A stretch of DNA of 64,000 nucleotides from Siphlonurus alternatus (GCA_949825025.1 OX463783.1:11443628-11507627), one strand, 5' to 3'; positions 12,746-26,270 are shown, counted from the stretch's first letter. Notes: generated by a model from the sequence alone, not told the origin. A program made the numbers and translations.

Positions 12746-13014
12746 TTAATAACGAGAAAAGTTTAAATCCCAAAATCCCAACAATAATTTTTTTAACTGT
12801 ATGTTTTTTTCTTTTTTCAATGATTTTTTACATAGTTGGTTTCATGATAGTAATTTCTGAAATATATTAACAATAAATCTCTTTAAAAAAAAAAGTTTAG
12901 TTGGATAGTAGAAATGCATGAAAAGAGCCCAAAATACAAAATTATTTTTTATATAATTAATAAATTAAAATGAAATCTACTTGCAGTATACACCCGATAC
13001 TGATCTTTCTTTAA

Positions 13015-13382
13015 GGTAGAGATAACACGGATCAGCTAACCCAATGCTAAAAAAATACCATTCATTAAAATTATGAAAAAAATTAAAATGTTCTCCTCTA
13101 CATCCCCTATCAGTAGCTAAAATATCAAGTGTACAAAAACGAGCTAGTTTTCGAGTTATGAATTAGTCAACTTTAAAAATTAATAACTCGAAAACTAGCT
13201 CGTTTTCGAGTTATGAATTAGTCAACTTTAAAAATTAATAACTCGAAAACTAGCTCGTTTTTGCATACCTGATATTTTAGCTACTGATAGGTGATGTGGA
13301 GGAGAACATTTTAAATTTTTGTCATAAATTTCCTCAATGTATTTTTTTAGCATTGGGTCAGCTGATCCGTGTTATCTCTACC
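13015..13382. mobile_element. Family C hairpin element copy 1, with exact 55-base duplication
   Basis: The ends GGTAGAGATAACACGGATCA and their complement are flanked by TTAA on both sides (13011-13014, 13383-13386). Further mirrored blocks are CCCAATGCTAAAAAAAT, AATGTTCTCCTCTACATCCC, TATCAGTAGCTAAAATATCA and ACGAGCTAGTTTTCGAGTTA. Its centre lacks the loop of other copies and holds two identical 55-base units (13148-13257). Confidence 0.88.
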
Positions 13383-13401
13383 TTAAATTGTTATATAGTT
13401 A

Positions 13402-13570
13402 GGGGGTTACACACTGCTTTCTTATTGCATCGTATGGTATCGTGTGACTTCGTTTGATAAAAATTTAGAACTGATTTCGCATGCATGCGATACGAAACGA
13501 AGCTGTTCACCTGATACATATTTTTTTTACCATACGATGCGAAATCATGCAATTCTGTGTGAGACAGACC
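13402..13570. mobile_element. Hairpin MITE I
   Basis: GGTTACACACTGCTTTCTTA then TTGCATCGTATGGTA is mirrored by TACCATACGATGCGAAATCA then TGCAATTCTGTGTGAGACAG. The centre is GATTTCGCATGCATGCGATA. TTA flanks both sides. It begins 20 bases after C copy 1. Confidence 0.65.
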
Positions 13571-13864
13571 TTATAGTAAATTGACTGTATCTATTAAGTA
13601 GGCAGAGTAATACTTGCTTTTACTATATAGATGTGTTACTGAGGATCAGCTAATTGAATCAGTGTCTTCGCCAGCAAAATAAATCTAACTACCGAGATTG
13701 CATCTGTAATACTTACCAGTTTAACTTTGTTATAAGGTTTCTACATTGCATGCTGTCTCCATCGGGAAATATATTGATGTCAGTGTTTTCTACTCTTTTT
13801 TATAGTTCCTGATGAAAGAAAAATAAATTTTATACTCTGTTGCACAATAAGTAAGTAATACTGT

Positions 13865-14039
<175 letters not shown>

Positions 14040-14511
14040 TGTCTTCATAGTTATAATATTTTAGCATTGAAGTATTCATAAAACTGCTTGAAGATATTTT
14101 GCTCTCCTCTTTTATTTTGCTATCAAATGTCTATTATATACATCAGAAATTACAGTATATTTATGTAAATATGCAGAACTTTCTTTTATTTCTTACAATA
14201 TTTTATATATTAATGCAAAGGAAATATATATCATAGATTTTTTATTATAGAAAATACTAAAAATTTAAACAAACTGAAAATATACTGTGTAGAATTATTT
14301 GTCTATTTTTTGTGTAGGTAGTTTTGTTATAACTTGGAAAAATAAAAAAAATTACGTAAGCAGACAAAACAGTTATTTAAAATAAGCAAAGCAAGTTCCT
14401 TTTATTTGTTCAAATAATTTAAATAAAATGTTATTTATTTCAGATGCTGAAGAAATAAAATAATTATGTCTCGGAAAAAAGCGAATGAAATAAATTTTAT
14501 ATTGAGAAATT

Positions 14512-14516
<5 letters not shown>

Positions 14517-14595
<79 letters not shown>
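14517..14595 (+). repeat. (AT)n microsatellite
   Basis: About 78 bases of AT with one ACAT interruption near 14571. Confidence 0.97.
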
Positions 14596-14767
14596 AATTA
14601 TAATTCAAAAATATTCAATTAAGGTTTTCCCTAAGTTATATATTTATAGTTCATAATCATATATATCACAATTTTTTACATTTTTTGTTTTAATTTTAAT
14701 TAGGTATTAATGACCGCACCTATTCGTACGAGTTTGTTATAGCAATACTGTTGTTTAAATTTGAAAG

Positions 14768-14840
14768 CTTACGCCAATAGCAGAATATGCTGTAGTATAA
14801 GCTAACATTGCAAATAAAATAAAAAATAATGAAAATAAGC
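14768..14840 (+). mobile_element. SINE 3'-tail fragment
   Basis: CCAATAGCAGAATATGCTGT followed by AGCTAACATTGCAAATAAA matches the 3' end of the SINE at 18077-18497 read on its own strand. Only the tail and A-rich end remain. Confidence 0.75.
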
Positions 14841-15253
14841 ATTATGTTTTTATCAAAAGAATAAATATGAAACGTGAAATATTTTTTTAAAGAATAAAAA
14901 TGTGTAATATTAATATTAGAACATTTAAAATTACACTTTATAAATAAAAATATGAATATTATTTCATCTCATCAACTTCTGTTTTATATTTTATACGATA
15001 ACTTTTTGAAGCAAGATATGCAATGAAAACATCCTTTCACTTTATTCACCAACTGTTTAATACAAAAGTGTTTGTAAAACCTCATTTATAAGCAAATACA
15101 AGAGAGATATACACTTTATATCATACAAATAATACTTAACATTTTCTCTTGTATATTATTTGTGTGTTTTAATTTCAGTTTCTCTTGTTTCATTAGATAG
15201 AATTGCCTTAAGCATTTTAAAGGTATATTATATATAGTGTTTTATACGATGAA

Positions 15254-15386
<133 letters not shown>

Positions 15387-15388
15387 CA

Positions 15389-15479
<91 letters not shown>

Positions 15480-15481
15480 AT
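15387..15481 (+). repeat. (AAAT)n run, LINE tail
   Basis: About 24 perfect tetranucleotide units, read as the 3' tail of the minus-strand LINE. Confidence 0.9.
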
Positions 15482-15657
15482 AGTATTTTTATTTAGCAAA
15501 AAAGCTAATACAGACATGTTGTTAATACATCAATCATCAGAAGTCGTTTTCACATTAAATATTATACCAACATATTATTACAAAAACAAAATAACTTTAT
15601 TAATATTATATAATATCATTAATTCATTATCATAAAAATAAACAAAGTCTCCAAATA

Positions 15658-16563
15658 TTAATAATATTTCTTTTTTAAGTACATAGATTTTATAACTTTT
15701 ACAAATTCACGCTTAAAATATTTAACATCATTATTCATTTTAATATTTCGAGGTAGTGTATTGTATAATTTAAACCCACTAACCAAAATTGATTTCTGAA
15801 AGAAATTTTTGTTTTGTTTCTCTAAATGCAAATGATTTGCAGTTCTTGTATTATATCCATGTAATTCATTATTATACGTAATATTATTACACAAATAACT
15901 GGGAGCTTTTTTGTTGACGATCTTATGGACAAGGATAAGTACATTAACAGCAATTCTTTGTCTTATTGACATCCAACACAACACATTTAGCATATCATTT
16001 ATTGGTGTTAATTTATGGCATCGCAGTATTACTCTCATAGCTTTATTTTGTAATTTTTGCAGCTGTTTTATATTTTCTTCAGTCGTGCTCCATAAGATGC
16101 TTGAACAGTACTCAAAATGGGGGGATATTATTGTTTTGTAGATAAGAATTTTAGTACATGGACTCAAATATTTTCCAATTCGTGCCAGATAGTTAATTTT
16201 ACTTCCAATTTTTTTGTTTATATATGATACATGAGATTTAAAAGAAAGATGTGAGTCAATAACAATTCCCAGATATTTAATTTCATCAAAAAATTCCAAG
16301 GATTCACCATCAATTACAATATTATTTTTATTTTCATCATTTATCATTTTACTTTTTGCTGTGGAGGAGGGGCTAATAAAAATACATTTTGACTTCGTTA
16401 CATTCAATTTTAGTTTGTTATATTTAATCCAAATATTCATGATATTAAGATTGCGATTTAAAACTTCACAGACCTCCTCGTATGTTTTCCTTGCTGCAGA
16501 TATTAATGTATCATCGGCAAATAAATTGAAAAATACTCCATCCAATTGGTCAACAAGATACAT
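15658..16563 (-). pseudogene. Truncated LINE reverse transcriptase ORF (301 codons)
   Basis: The open frame encodes the C-terminal part of a non-LTR retrotransposon ORF2. Visible marks are the catalytic FADD motif at residues 15-18 (the YADD/FADD box of RT motif C), a W-x3-NKLKLN-x2-KSK stretch at residues 45-59, and YLG at 97-99 followed by LSFKSH at 106-111. A LQKLQNKAMR segment lies at about 168-177, and a C-terminal YNTLPRNIK block lies near residue 270. This order is typical of the Jockey/CR1/L2-like group; I do not assign a clade. RT motifs A and B, the endonuclease and any ORF1 are absent, so it cannot make an active enzyme. The first Met is only the first ATG in the remnant: the frame runs a few codons further upstream to a stop. 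The absence of internal stops over 301 codons suggests a fairly recent insertion. No promoter is seen. Confidence 0.88.
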
Positions 16564-16566
16564 ATA

Positions 16567-18045
16567 GACCGTACTGCTCTATCTCAACTTTATTACATAT
16601 AATATAAGAAACAGATAGAAGATTCAAAGTTTCGTATATAAACTTTATTATATTTTCTCAAAACTATATATTTGACCTCAAAATTTTCATTATTTAAGAC
16701 TTAAAATGAAATTAAATTTGTACGATGACCATAATCCAGAAGTTAAGTTTAAAGTGCTATTCCTGCTAACTTTCTCCGTTATTTAATGGCTACCATTATG
16801 GTCATTCATACATCATTATCTTTATAATTATAGTGAAATTATTTTAGGAAAATTTAATATATACAGTTTGAGATTGGAGATTGATTTTTCCTCAAATTTG
16901 ATGTGCTGTATAAGCGCATCAGAGATTCATTATGTACTTAAGGTTGATATTAAATTTAAAAAGGTAGTAAATTGAAATTTAATGGGATTATTTTGAATTT
17001 AAACGATGAAGATTAGAGTCTAACATGTTAATCGTATTTGATAGAATACGATTATATTCTTTAATAAATAAATTTTAATTACTGTAACTTCTTTGAATTG
17101 ATTGCATGATTTTTATTATATTGGCTTTAGACAGCTCTCACCATATAATTTTAAGTCAATGGCTCTGAAACAATTAGATTATAATCATGGATAGCAAATA
17201 ACAGGCAACAATTACAAATAATTATACAAATGTTTGCAACCGTATTGAAATTGCATCAAATATATTTCTATTTATTTTATTATTTTTATTTACAAATACA
17301 AAAAAATGCACATTTTGTGAATAGCAGTGCATAAAAAAGGTAATTGTAATGTATTTAATGTATTTATATTTTTAAATGCAACAATATTTATTAATTAATA
17401 CACACTTTTGCGAGTTTCATAAAAAAAAAAATCTCTATATTCAGTCACGGAATTATTTGCTATACTATTGTTAAGTCTACTCGGAGTAGAGAGAGAAAAA
17501 CATAAAAAAAGTTTCCATGAAAAGTTTTTGCAACCGTCAAAGCTCTATAACTTTCCATTCACATTTAAGTTATATGTTATATGCCACTCAGGCAAACACA
17601 CGTGTTGTGACCACTGTACCCTTTTGGTACACAAAACTTTTTTGTTCTATTGATACTCATTTAACTTTAGCAATAAACATCATATAGATAAAGGAGTTGA
17701 ACTGTTTGAGAGGTATCTTTGTTCAAATACTCAAAGTTTAAATACGTTGGTCATCCCTTTATTTAATGTACCTGATCCTTTGATTTACATGTAGTGGAAA
17801 CATTTAAAACAAAAAAATATATTCTATATAGGAAGCATTTTGTTTTGTGTAATTTTGTGTTCAACTTTTGTATAATGTAAACAAATAAAAATCGTTGTAC
17901 TGATTTGTTGCTAATATAGTATAAAGGATATTATTTCTAAATCTTACTGACAATAAGTAAACATTTTATATGTTTTTAGTTATCTTACACCTCAGGTTTT
18001 TATGAACGTTACCCTCGTTCTTTGAGCATTTGTTGATGATTCTGG
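16567..18045. other. AT-rich DNA upstream of the LINE, no gene seen
   Basis: No inverted repeats or SINE marks recognised. The frame at 17468-17653 has no supporting features. Confidence 0.6.
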
Positions 18046-18673
18046 TATCCCCTCTGGACAGTACGAACTTCTGTCTCATTTTTTTTTTATTTATTTTTTA
18101 TTTGTATTACAATGTTAGCTTACTACAGCTTATTCTGCTATTGGTGCATGTAAGCATTCCAATTTAACAACAGCATTAACAACAGTTGGAAGGATTGATA
18201 GGAAAGAAGGCGGCTGTGACCTTGTGTTAGGAACTGCCCCGGCATTTGCCTGGGAGTGATGATGGAAAACCACAGAAAACTACCATCGAAGGCAGGCGGC
18301 ACCAAAGGGAACGACCTTCGGCATCTCCCGAATACAGGCAGTATAGTGGAAGAACATACATGCCATCTCTCGGGAACTTACCAGATCTCGCTGCCATACC
18401 TCAGCTCGAAGTGACGAAAGTCACCTGAATCAAGGCAGGAAGCGATCCTGGGTCTCCCAAGCAATAGGCAGAGATCAAACCACTACGCTACGCTGTTTGC
18501 TAGAGCTGATGCAGCTCCAATAGACAGAGAGATACAGATTTGCAATTTTATAACATGTAAGAAGAGCACCCAGTCTATATGAAAAGAGTTTTGGTTCAGC
18601 ACGTCTCCACATGCTGCGTGGTATTGGCTAAAAACAAAGCAGGAGTTTAGTTTATGGTGTCCAAAGGTGTATA
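18046..18673 (+). mobile_element. MITE family R copy 2, interrupted by a SINE
   Basis: The left end (ATCCCCTCTGGACAG, about 18046-18062) and the right part (GCAGCTCCAATAGACAGAGA ... TTTATGGTGTCCAAAGGTGT) match copy 1. In between lies the minus-strand SINE 18077-18497. Without it the element would be about 205 bases, the same as copy 1. Confidence 0.75.
18077..18497 (-). mobile_element. SINE, nearly full length, inserted in an R element
   Basis: On the minus strand it reads a tRNA-like head (GCGTAGCGTAGTGGTTTGAT at 18477-18496 and GGATCGCTTCC near 18440), then a body containing GTGGTTTTCCATCATC, GGCAAATGCCGGGG and GGTCACAGCCGCC. It ends in an A-rich tail (T-rich on the plus strand, 18079-18110). 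The body matches the widespread insect SINE core. It interrupts the R-family element 18046-18673. A 60-codon frame (18246-18428) is a by-product of the SINE, not a gene. Confidence 0.8.
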
Positions 18674-19318
18674 ACATAGTCCAAAAATGTATTAAAATTA
18701 AAAAAGAAAAATGAGTTCCTTACTTGTATAAATAAAGGTATTAATACAACACAAATTTTCTTCTTGTATTTTCAAACTTATAAAATTTTATATTAAAATC
18801 GTAATTAATGCAAATACTGAAGAAAAGTTTTTAAAAACAAATTAGACTATATTTTGAAAAGGATGAAAATTCAACATTCTTTGAAATAATCAGATTAAAT
18901 TTTAATGAACTTGATAAGATTCGTGTAGAAAACAATCTCAAACTTGATGAATTTGCAAAGGACTTTATTTTTCAGTATTAATCTTAATCAACGCTGGGAG
19001 AAATTTACAAATTAAAATACCAGCTGTGCATTGTTCACTCGTCGTCTTGGAAAAGAAAATCTCCCACATGCAGCCTTCTTAATCATCATCCCTTGTGTTA
19101 TACTTTCGGAGTACTTACTGAGTATGGTGATTAACAAAGCTGCAGAAGGGAATTTTTCAGAGGCGAAGAGTGTACATTAATTTAATCAAATTATCAGATC
19201 TGGGTTTCTAGTCTGTATACAGTAAGTGTTGCTTTTTTTATAAAATTATAACTTGACTTAAAAATTGTTGTTTTTGTTTAAATTTTCATTGTGCTGTCAC
19301 TATATTTAAAATATTACA

Positions 19319-19631
19319 ATGGACAACCTACATGAAATTTTTTATTGCAGAAATGGATAGAGGATGCAAATTTATGTTACAACGATTTTTGTTCATATTT
19401 TTTAGAGCCCGAGAAATATTTTTAAAGAATATTAAAAATACCAAAAGGGGTGTCAATAGGGGTGATCACTTCTTAATCAAAAGATAGGGACTAAAAGGGT
19501 ATTGGGTTCAAACCTGAACTGTGTCTAACTTTTTAGCAATGCTTCCTGGTCTCAGAAAAATCTGAAAAATTCAGAGTAGCATATATATAATTTGGTGCAA
19601 TTTATTCATTTCTGCAATAAAAATTTTCATT
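19319..19631. mobile_element. Family A MITE copy 1, divergent core
   Basis: It begins ATGGACAACCTACATGAAAT and has the standard arms (ATTGCAGAAATGGATAGAGG, ATCTGAAAAATTCAGAGTAG, TTCATTTCTGCAATAAAAAT). The core differs from other A copies (AAAAGGGGTGTCAATAGGGG ... GTATTGGGTTCAAACC). The right tip has decayed into a T-run. Confidence 0.72.
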
Positions 19632-20052
19632 TTTTTTTGTTTCTTTTATATTATAATTATAGTATAGAATAACCAAATCAAAACAAAAACTTTAAAACAG
19701 TTATTTTAATTATATCTAGAATTAGAATACGGACACGATTTAAAATAATTCCAATTTTATTACTCTCGAGTGTATATACATTGACGGTAAGCCTCTAATC
19801 GAAAATTGAATTTGTCGGACTCTTCAAGTAATACGATTTTAATGAAAAAAAGGAGAGACTAAACGCAAACACATATGGTTGAAGATAGAAATTGACAATG
19901 GATCAAATTTTTACTGGCAATTCATTTTAAAAGAGTTTTAACTGAATAAGGATATCCAGGGATAATAAAGATTAAAGAATTCGCTGGCCTGCAGAAAATT
20001 CTAAGAGAAAAAAATCATATTTTTTTATTTCATGCTTATGTATAAGTATCAA

Positions 20053-20140
20053 ATAGGGCAGCGCCACGAGATTGTTAGGTTACCTACTTACAGGATAACG
20101 CTCAGCTGTTTACCTCCCTTCTCTTCCCCTACTGTTGTCT
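20053..20140 (+). repeat. Dispersed repeat S copy 2
   Basis: Second copy of the repeat at 7876-8010, with GGGCAGCGCCACGAGATTGT ahead of the shared blocks. The longer spacer of copy 1 is missing here. Confidence 0.45.
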
Positions 20141-20811
20141 TACCGTACGCTTATTTAATTGCCGTATATAATTTATAAAACATTTTCTCCCCTTACACGC
20201 TGCTGATGCAACACAACACTCTGACGCGGCAGGCTCCTGTAAAGTATGCAATAAACGTTGCAGTGACGTCACGTGGGCCTGACCTATATTACAAGATGTG
20301 AAAGTGGTATAATGTTTGCTTTGAAAAAATTGTTCACTATATTTAACTATAAAGTGGTTTTGTTTTATTTAATTAAATCAATCGATTTCAATTGAAAGTT
20401 ATTAAAATCGTGTTTCAGAATAATTTAATATTAATTTGTTTAATAATATTGAAATAACTTAAATATAAAAAGATAACAACGCTAAAAATTATTTTATTTA
20501 ATTAAAACAAACTTAATTATGTATTCAATAAAGAAATCTACCATTTTTTGCATAATATATTTTTTTACAATTCAATTTTATTTTTGAACAAGTGCAAAAA
20601 ATGTGAGGAGAATAAGTTTAGTATGAAGTTGATGTGATTTTCAATATCACGTCATGAAGTCATACACTCACTTCAATTTCCATAATAATGGAGTTTATAA
20701 CATGCGGAGAAAGCAAGAAAAAGAATTTATTTTTCTGAAAGTCACGAGGTACAAATTTCACACAAATCTCTTGAGCCAAGAAATTCTATGTCTCGGGGGA
20801 TTTGTTGAAAC

Positions 20812-22167
<1,356 letters not shown>

Positions 22168-22302
22168 CCTGTATTACATGATGCAATACAATTTTTCCTT
22201 ACAAGAAATTTTTTATCTACATACAAACAAATGGCGTTGGAGTTTTCTTGTAGGGAAAAATTGTAAATTGTAATTAGAAAATGTGTATTGTATTATACCG
22301 GC
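22168..22302. mobile_element. Hairpin MITE family K copy 2
   Basis: It starts CCTGTATTACATGATGCAAT and ends with TGTATTATACCGG. The arms CAATTTTTCCTTACAAGAAA and TTTTCTTGTAGGGAAAAATT are inverted about ATACAAACAAATGG. Confidence 0.8.
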
Positions 22303-22944
22303 TTAATAATATTTAAATCACTTAATACAATACAACAGGGAAAAATAGAACAATGCTAAAAAATAATTTCATTTAATATATAGAATACTTCAATTTTGTA
22401 TTTTTTTCTCTAAATTCAACCAATCAGAAAATTGAGTTTTCAGTTATAAACCAATCAGATTAAAGGTAATTTATAGTCAGCAAATTACAGCTCAACGTTG
22501 GACTTTATTAATTGAAAACGCAATCACATTAATTATAGTCTGAACAAAAAAATATCACATATATATGGTTGATTTTTTTACCTTAATGTTGCATAAAATT
22601 GAACCATATTTTACTTGACAGAATAAAAGCATGATATTTCTTATTTAGCTCTATAATGTAAATGAAAAATGTGAATAACATTATTTAAAGTCCTAGTGCA
22701 TGTTAAACAGTAAAAGTTTCCAGTGATTTATGAAGCTTATCTTTTATAACAGGTGCATACATTACATGTTTGGATAATGCTGTTATAAAACTCTTTAATG
22801 TAGGTAATTCTTTAACTTCAGGGCATAAACCTGCCTGTTTTTATTATATATTATGTATACTTTTTTTTTAAGAATGCACTGCCATTATAAGTAGGTCATT
22901 TCTTCCCCACAGATGGCTTGATATATCCCAGTATTTGACTTTAT

Positions 22945-22985
22945 GATCTGAGGGAACCATGGAAACTTTAGTTAAGAAGGTCGGT
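22945..22985 (-). mobile_element. SINE core fragment
   Basis: TGAGGGAACCATGGAAACTT is the reverse complement of the AGTTTCCATGGTTCCCTCA core seen in the other SINE copies. Only about 40 bases are recognisable. Confidence 0.5.
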
Positions 22986-23000
22986 ATGAAAAATATGACA

Positions 23001-23659
23001 GTCGACAATCTGCATGAAATTTATTTATTACAGAAATAAATAGTTGGTACCAAATTAAGCTACACTGAATTTGTTCAGATTCTTTTTAGTCCCGAAACTA
23101 TTTTTAAATAATGGACAACATACATGAAAAAATTTTATTGCAGAAATGAATAGAGGGTACCAAATTATGCTACTCTGAATTTTTTCAGATTTTTTTGAGA
23201 CCCGGAACTATTTTTAAATAATTATTGAAAGTCCTGTGATTTCAGTTGGCACCCCTGCAGCCTAAATAAAAAGGATATAGACTGGACGCCTATTGACGCC
23301 TCCAGGGGGCGTGGCCGCACTTTCAATATTATTTAAAAATAGTTCTGGGTCTCAAAAATATCTGAAAGAATTCAGAGTAGCATAATTTGGTACCCTCTAT
23401 TCATTTCTGCAATAAAAATTTTTCATGTATGTTGTCCATTATTGAAAGTTCTGTGATTTCAGTTGGCACCTCTGAATCCTTCATAAAAAGGATAGGACCG
23501 AGACGCTTATTGACGCCTCCAGGAGGCGTGGCCGCACTTTCAATAATTATTAAAAAATAGTTCTGGGACTAAAAAAAATCTGAAAAAAATTCAAAGTAGC
23601 ATAATTTGGTACCCTCTATTTATTTCTGCAATAGAAAATTTTTCATGTAGGTTGTCCAT
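23001..23659. mobile_element. Family A MITE, outer (older) copy of a nested pair
   Basis: The left part 23001-23110 and right part 23440-23659 together make one standard A element, split by a second A element. The left end TCGACAATCTGCATGAAAT and right end TCATGTAGGTTGTCCAT fit the family. The core GACGCTTATTGACGCCTCCA then GGAGGCGTGGCCGCAC is normal. The left arm shows more substitutions than the inner element, as expected for an older copy. Confidence 0.88.
23111..23439. mobile_element. Family A MITE, inner (younger) copy
   Basis: A complete 329-base element from ATGGACAACATACATGAAA to TTCATGTATGTTGTCCAT, flanked on both sides by TA (23109-23110 and 23440-23441). Removing the element and one TA restores the outer copy's TTTTTAAATATTGAAAG. 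The inverted arms are over 100 bases each around CGCCTATTGACGCCTCCAGG. Confidence 0.92.
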
Positions 23660-24644
23660 TTTCAAATTCATCAAGCCTGCAAAGTAAAGTCTTCTGCTTT
23701 TGAGATTTATAAGAAACTAATCTTGTTCCTGTTTATCTGATGGAGCCTTTTTCATGGTTAATCATGAGACAACGTAATACCTGATTTTGCCCAACAAAGT
23801 ATAGAACGTAATTCTTGTTGCTACTATGGTTTGCTTCACAATTAACGGTAAATTTTTCGCTCTTTTTACCTTCAATAGATATGCACAGATATTACTCAAT
23901 AACACTTTCTTTACAAGCAATGGTTCGAGTAGCAACGAATTGCTCTAAAAACTACTCGAAGACGCTCTAAAAATAAAAGTAGGGATAACATTCTGAGTCT
24001 CCACAAGTGTACGTATTTCCACCTTTAAATTAAATACATTTTAACTGAATACAACTTCAACCCTGTACAGCGCTATATAATATATACGAATCTGTGAATA
24101 CGAACAAAGACAGCCAACTTTATCATCTAACATTTCAATAGACTTGTAAATAAGGTTCATTATTCTATCTTATAGCATTGTAATGCTAACTGTAATAAAC
24201 AGAAAGTTTGCAATATAGTATTTTCAATGTAACGACCATCCGTTAGCCGTTACAAACCAAACCCTTAATGTTAAATTTGCTTTGTTAACGAAATTTCTCT
24301 CTTACAATTGTAACTGCAAGGTTGATATATAATAAACGTAAGGCAAATTATCAATGACAACAGTAATAGGAAAAAACTTTTGGTACATTTATTTATTCAA
24401 AAAATCAAACTACTGTTTAGGTAATCTGATTATAAAGAATACAAAAAAAAAAAAGAGGCGAAACTCGGGTCTATGGATATAAGAGTGAATGCTGCTATGG
24501 AACTGAATATCGCTATTTTATACTGTGGCGCAAAGGTGGAACACGAAAGCTGATGTAAAAAAAAATCAAAAAATACAAAAATTAATTGTTACACTTTAAA
24601 TGGATTCTCTTATTTCAAGAGAAATAGAAAAATAAATTAAAAGT

Positions 24645-24795
24645 TTCATATGAACTCCTGTTCTGTTTGTAGGCGGTTCCATGTAGTCTATAATATAATG
24701 GAGGAATGGTGAACTTTGACTTTTTTTATAGACTGGGTGCTCATCTTACCAAATAAAATTACAAATTTAAATCTATTTGTGTCTTCGAGAAAACC
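24645..24795 (-). mobile_element. MITE family R fragment 3
   Basis: On the plus strand CATATGAACTCCTGTTCTGT, GGAGGAATGGTGAAC and ATAGACTGGGTGCTCATCTT match the reverse complement of copies 1 and 2. Both ends are decayed. Confidence 0.65.
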
Positions 24796-26266
24796 AGCCA
24801 ACATTCATGCTGTTTAGAGGTAAAAAATTAATTATATTTTAATAATAGAAAAGAGAACAAATTAAAATTGTAAAAAAATTCTGCGTTTTCTCCCAATACA
24901 AATTAAATATATTCAAAATAATAGATTTAAAAATGAATTATTTCAAGAATTGTTTATTTATTAATAATTTAATTAGTAGAGAATTGAACGTGAAAACGTA
25001 TTAAGACTGGAACTAAATATACAACAATATCAAAGAGTATTTTATACGTTAATTTTGTTTAATTAAATAGAATCAAAGCAGTGTACCATTTTGTTCGTAC
25101 AAAAAGAAAATCACGAACAATGTGAAGTAAAATATCAACTAATAAATAGAAATTTCATGTTTCGAAAAAATTGCAATCAATTTTAATAAAAATTGGGGTT
25201 GAAAAGCATATATCATGGTAAAAAAAATTAGTATGAACTAATATTTATATTCCAACATTTTACATTGCATATCAAACACGTTTTAAAAAGATGTCAATCA
25301 AATTTTCATGTTAAAATTCTATTTTATGTAAACTCGCCGCTTTAAACATTTTCCCCTAAATTAAATTAAATTGTAAGATCAAAGAGTACTGAAAAGATTA
25401 ACTTGACCTTTGAAAAATCTGCAGGTGTGATGTTTTTTATACTTCAAAGATGTTTTAAAATAAGCCCAAGCAAAAATCTATATCACAATATTTTCGCTTT
25501 TTTAAAAAATCTTTAATCTTTAAAATAATGTCAAAGCCTTTTTAATTTAAAACACACGAATGGCATGTAATTTAAAGTAATTTGAATTTTCACTTCTTTT
25601 TAATTTTTAACTATTTCATTAATTATTAATGCCAGTGGCAAGAAAAATAGACTGAGTAAATGATACACCACTCTGAAAATGTTAACAAACTTTCCTGATA
25701 TCATGTAATGAATTGTCATCATAAAAAATAGGACAAAATCGTAAAATTCGAGCTGTAAGATCTTTGTTAAAAAATTTTGTAAAATTATTTTCTTTCAATG
25801 AAAATAAAATAAAATGCCTTGCCTGATTATCTCACCACGACTTTAATCAATTTGTTCATCATTTGAGATCTCAATTTACTCCTGCAAAAGATGCAACCCG
25901 CTTCACATGTATACCCAACTAGTTGCCTAACCTTCAAGGCAAGAGATGTTTTCATTACAGTGAAAAGTACTCTCGAGTTTAATTATTAATCTAATAACAC
26001 GTAATATCAACATTTGTAATACAATAATTGTATTACCTGTATTAAATTAAAATACCTTGGGATAGCTTTTAGTGTGGTGGGGTAACTCAAACAGAGTAAG
26101 AAGCATAAGTGTGCAGTGAGGCAAATAGAGGGTGGTTAGTCGAGAGAGGTTTTGTAAGGGATGTTCCAGTCAACCCTGAACACTCTTTTGAGAATAGGAG
26201 GGGGGTGGGAGTGAGCCTTTACTCAAATACGATTAAATATATATACCAAATGTCATTGACAGCTTA

Positions 26267-26270
<4 letters not shown>
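24796..26270. other. AT-rich DNA, no gene seen
   Basis: Mostly A/T. A GC-richer stretch at 26070-26215 (GGTGGGGTAACTC ... GAGGGGGGTGGGAGTGAG) has no recognised function. Confidence 0.55.

Larger units (their letters stand above)
15387..16566 (-). mobile_element. 5'-truncated non-LTR retrotransposon (LINE) with tetranucleotide tail
   Basis: A LINE copy lies on the minus strand. Its retained ORF (15658-16563) holds the end of the reverse transcriptase domain and the C-terminal region. A 3' untranslated stretch (15482-15657) and an ATTT/AAAT tetranucleotide run (15387-15481, about 24 units) follow downstream on that strand. Simple-repeat 3' tails are usual for several LINE clades. The copy begins at the RT motif C region, so the endonuclease and most of the RT are missing, as expected from incomplete target-primed reverse transcription. 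The tail abuts a (GA)n tract (15256-15383), so the exact 3' boundary is uncertain. No convincing target-site duplication was found. Confidence 0.85.

Noticed and set aside
13141..13270. CRISPR-like repeats
   Set aside because: Two identical palindromic 55-base units without spacers inside a transposon hairpin, in a eukaryotic context.
16361..16567. Plus-strand ORFs at 15911-16141 and 16361-16567
   Set aside because: They are antisense shadows of the LINE reverse transcriptase frame.
18246..18428. 60-codon plus-strand ORF
   Set aside because: It lies wholly within the antisense strand of a SINE, whose conserved body explains the higher GC content.
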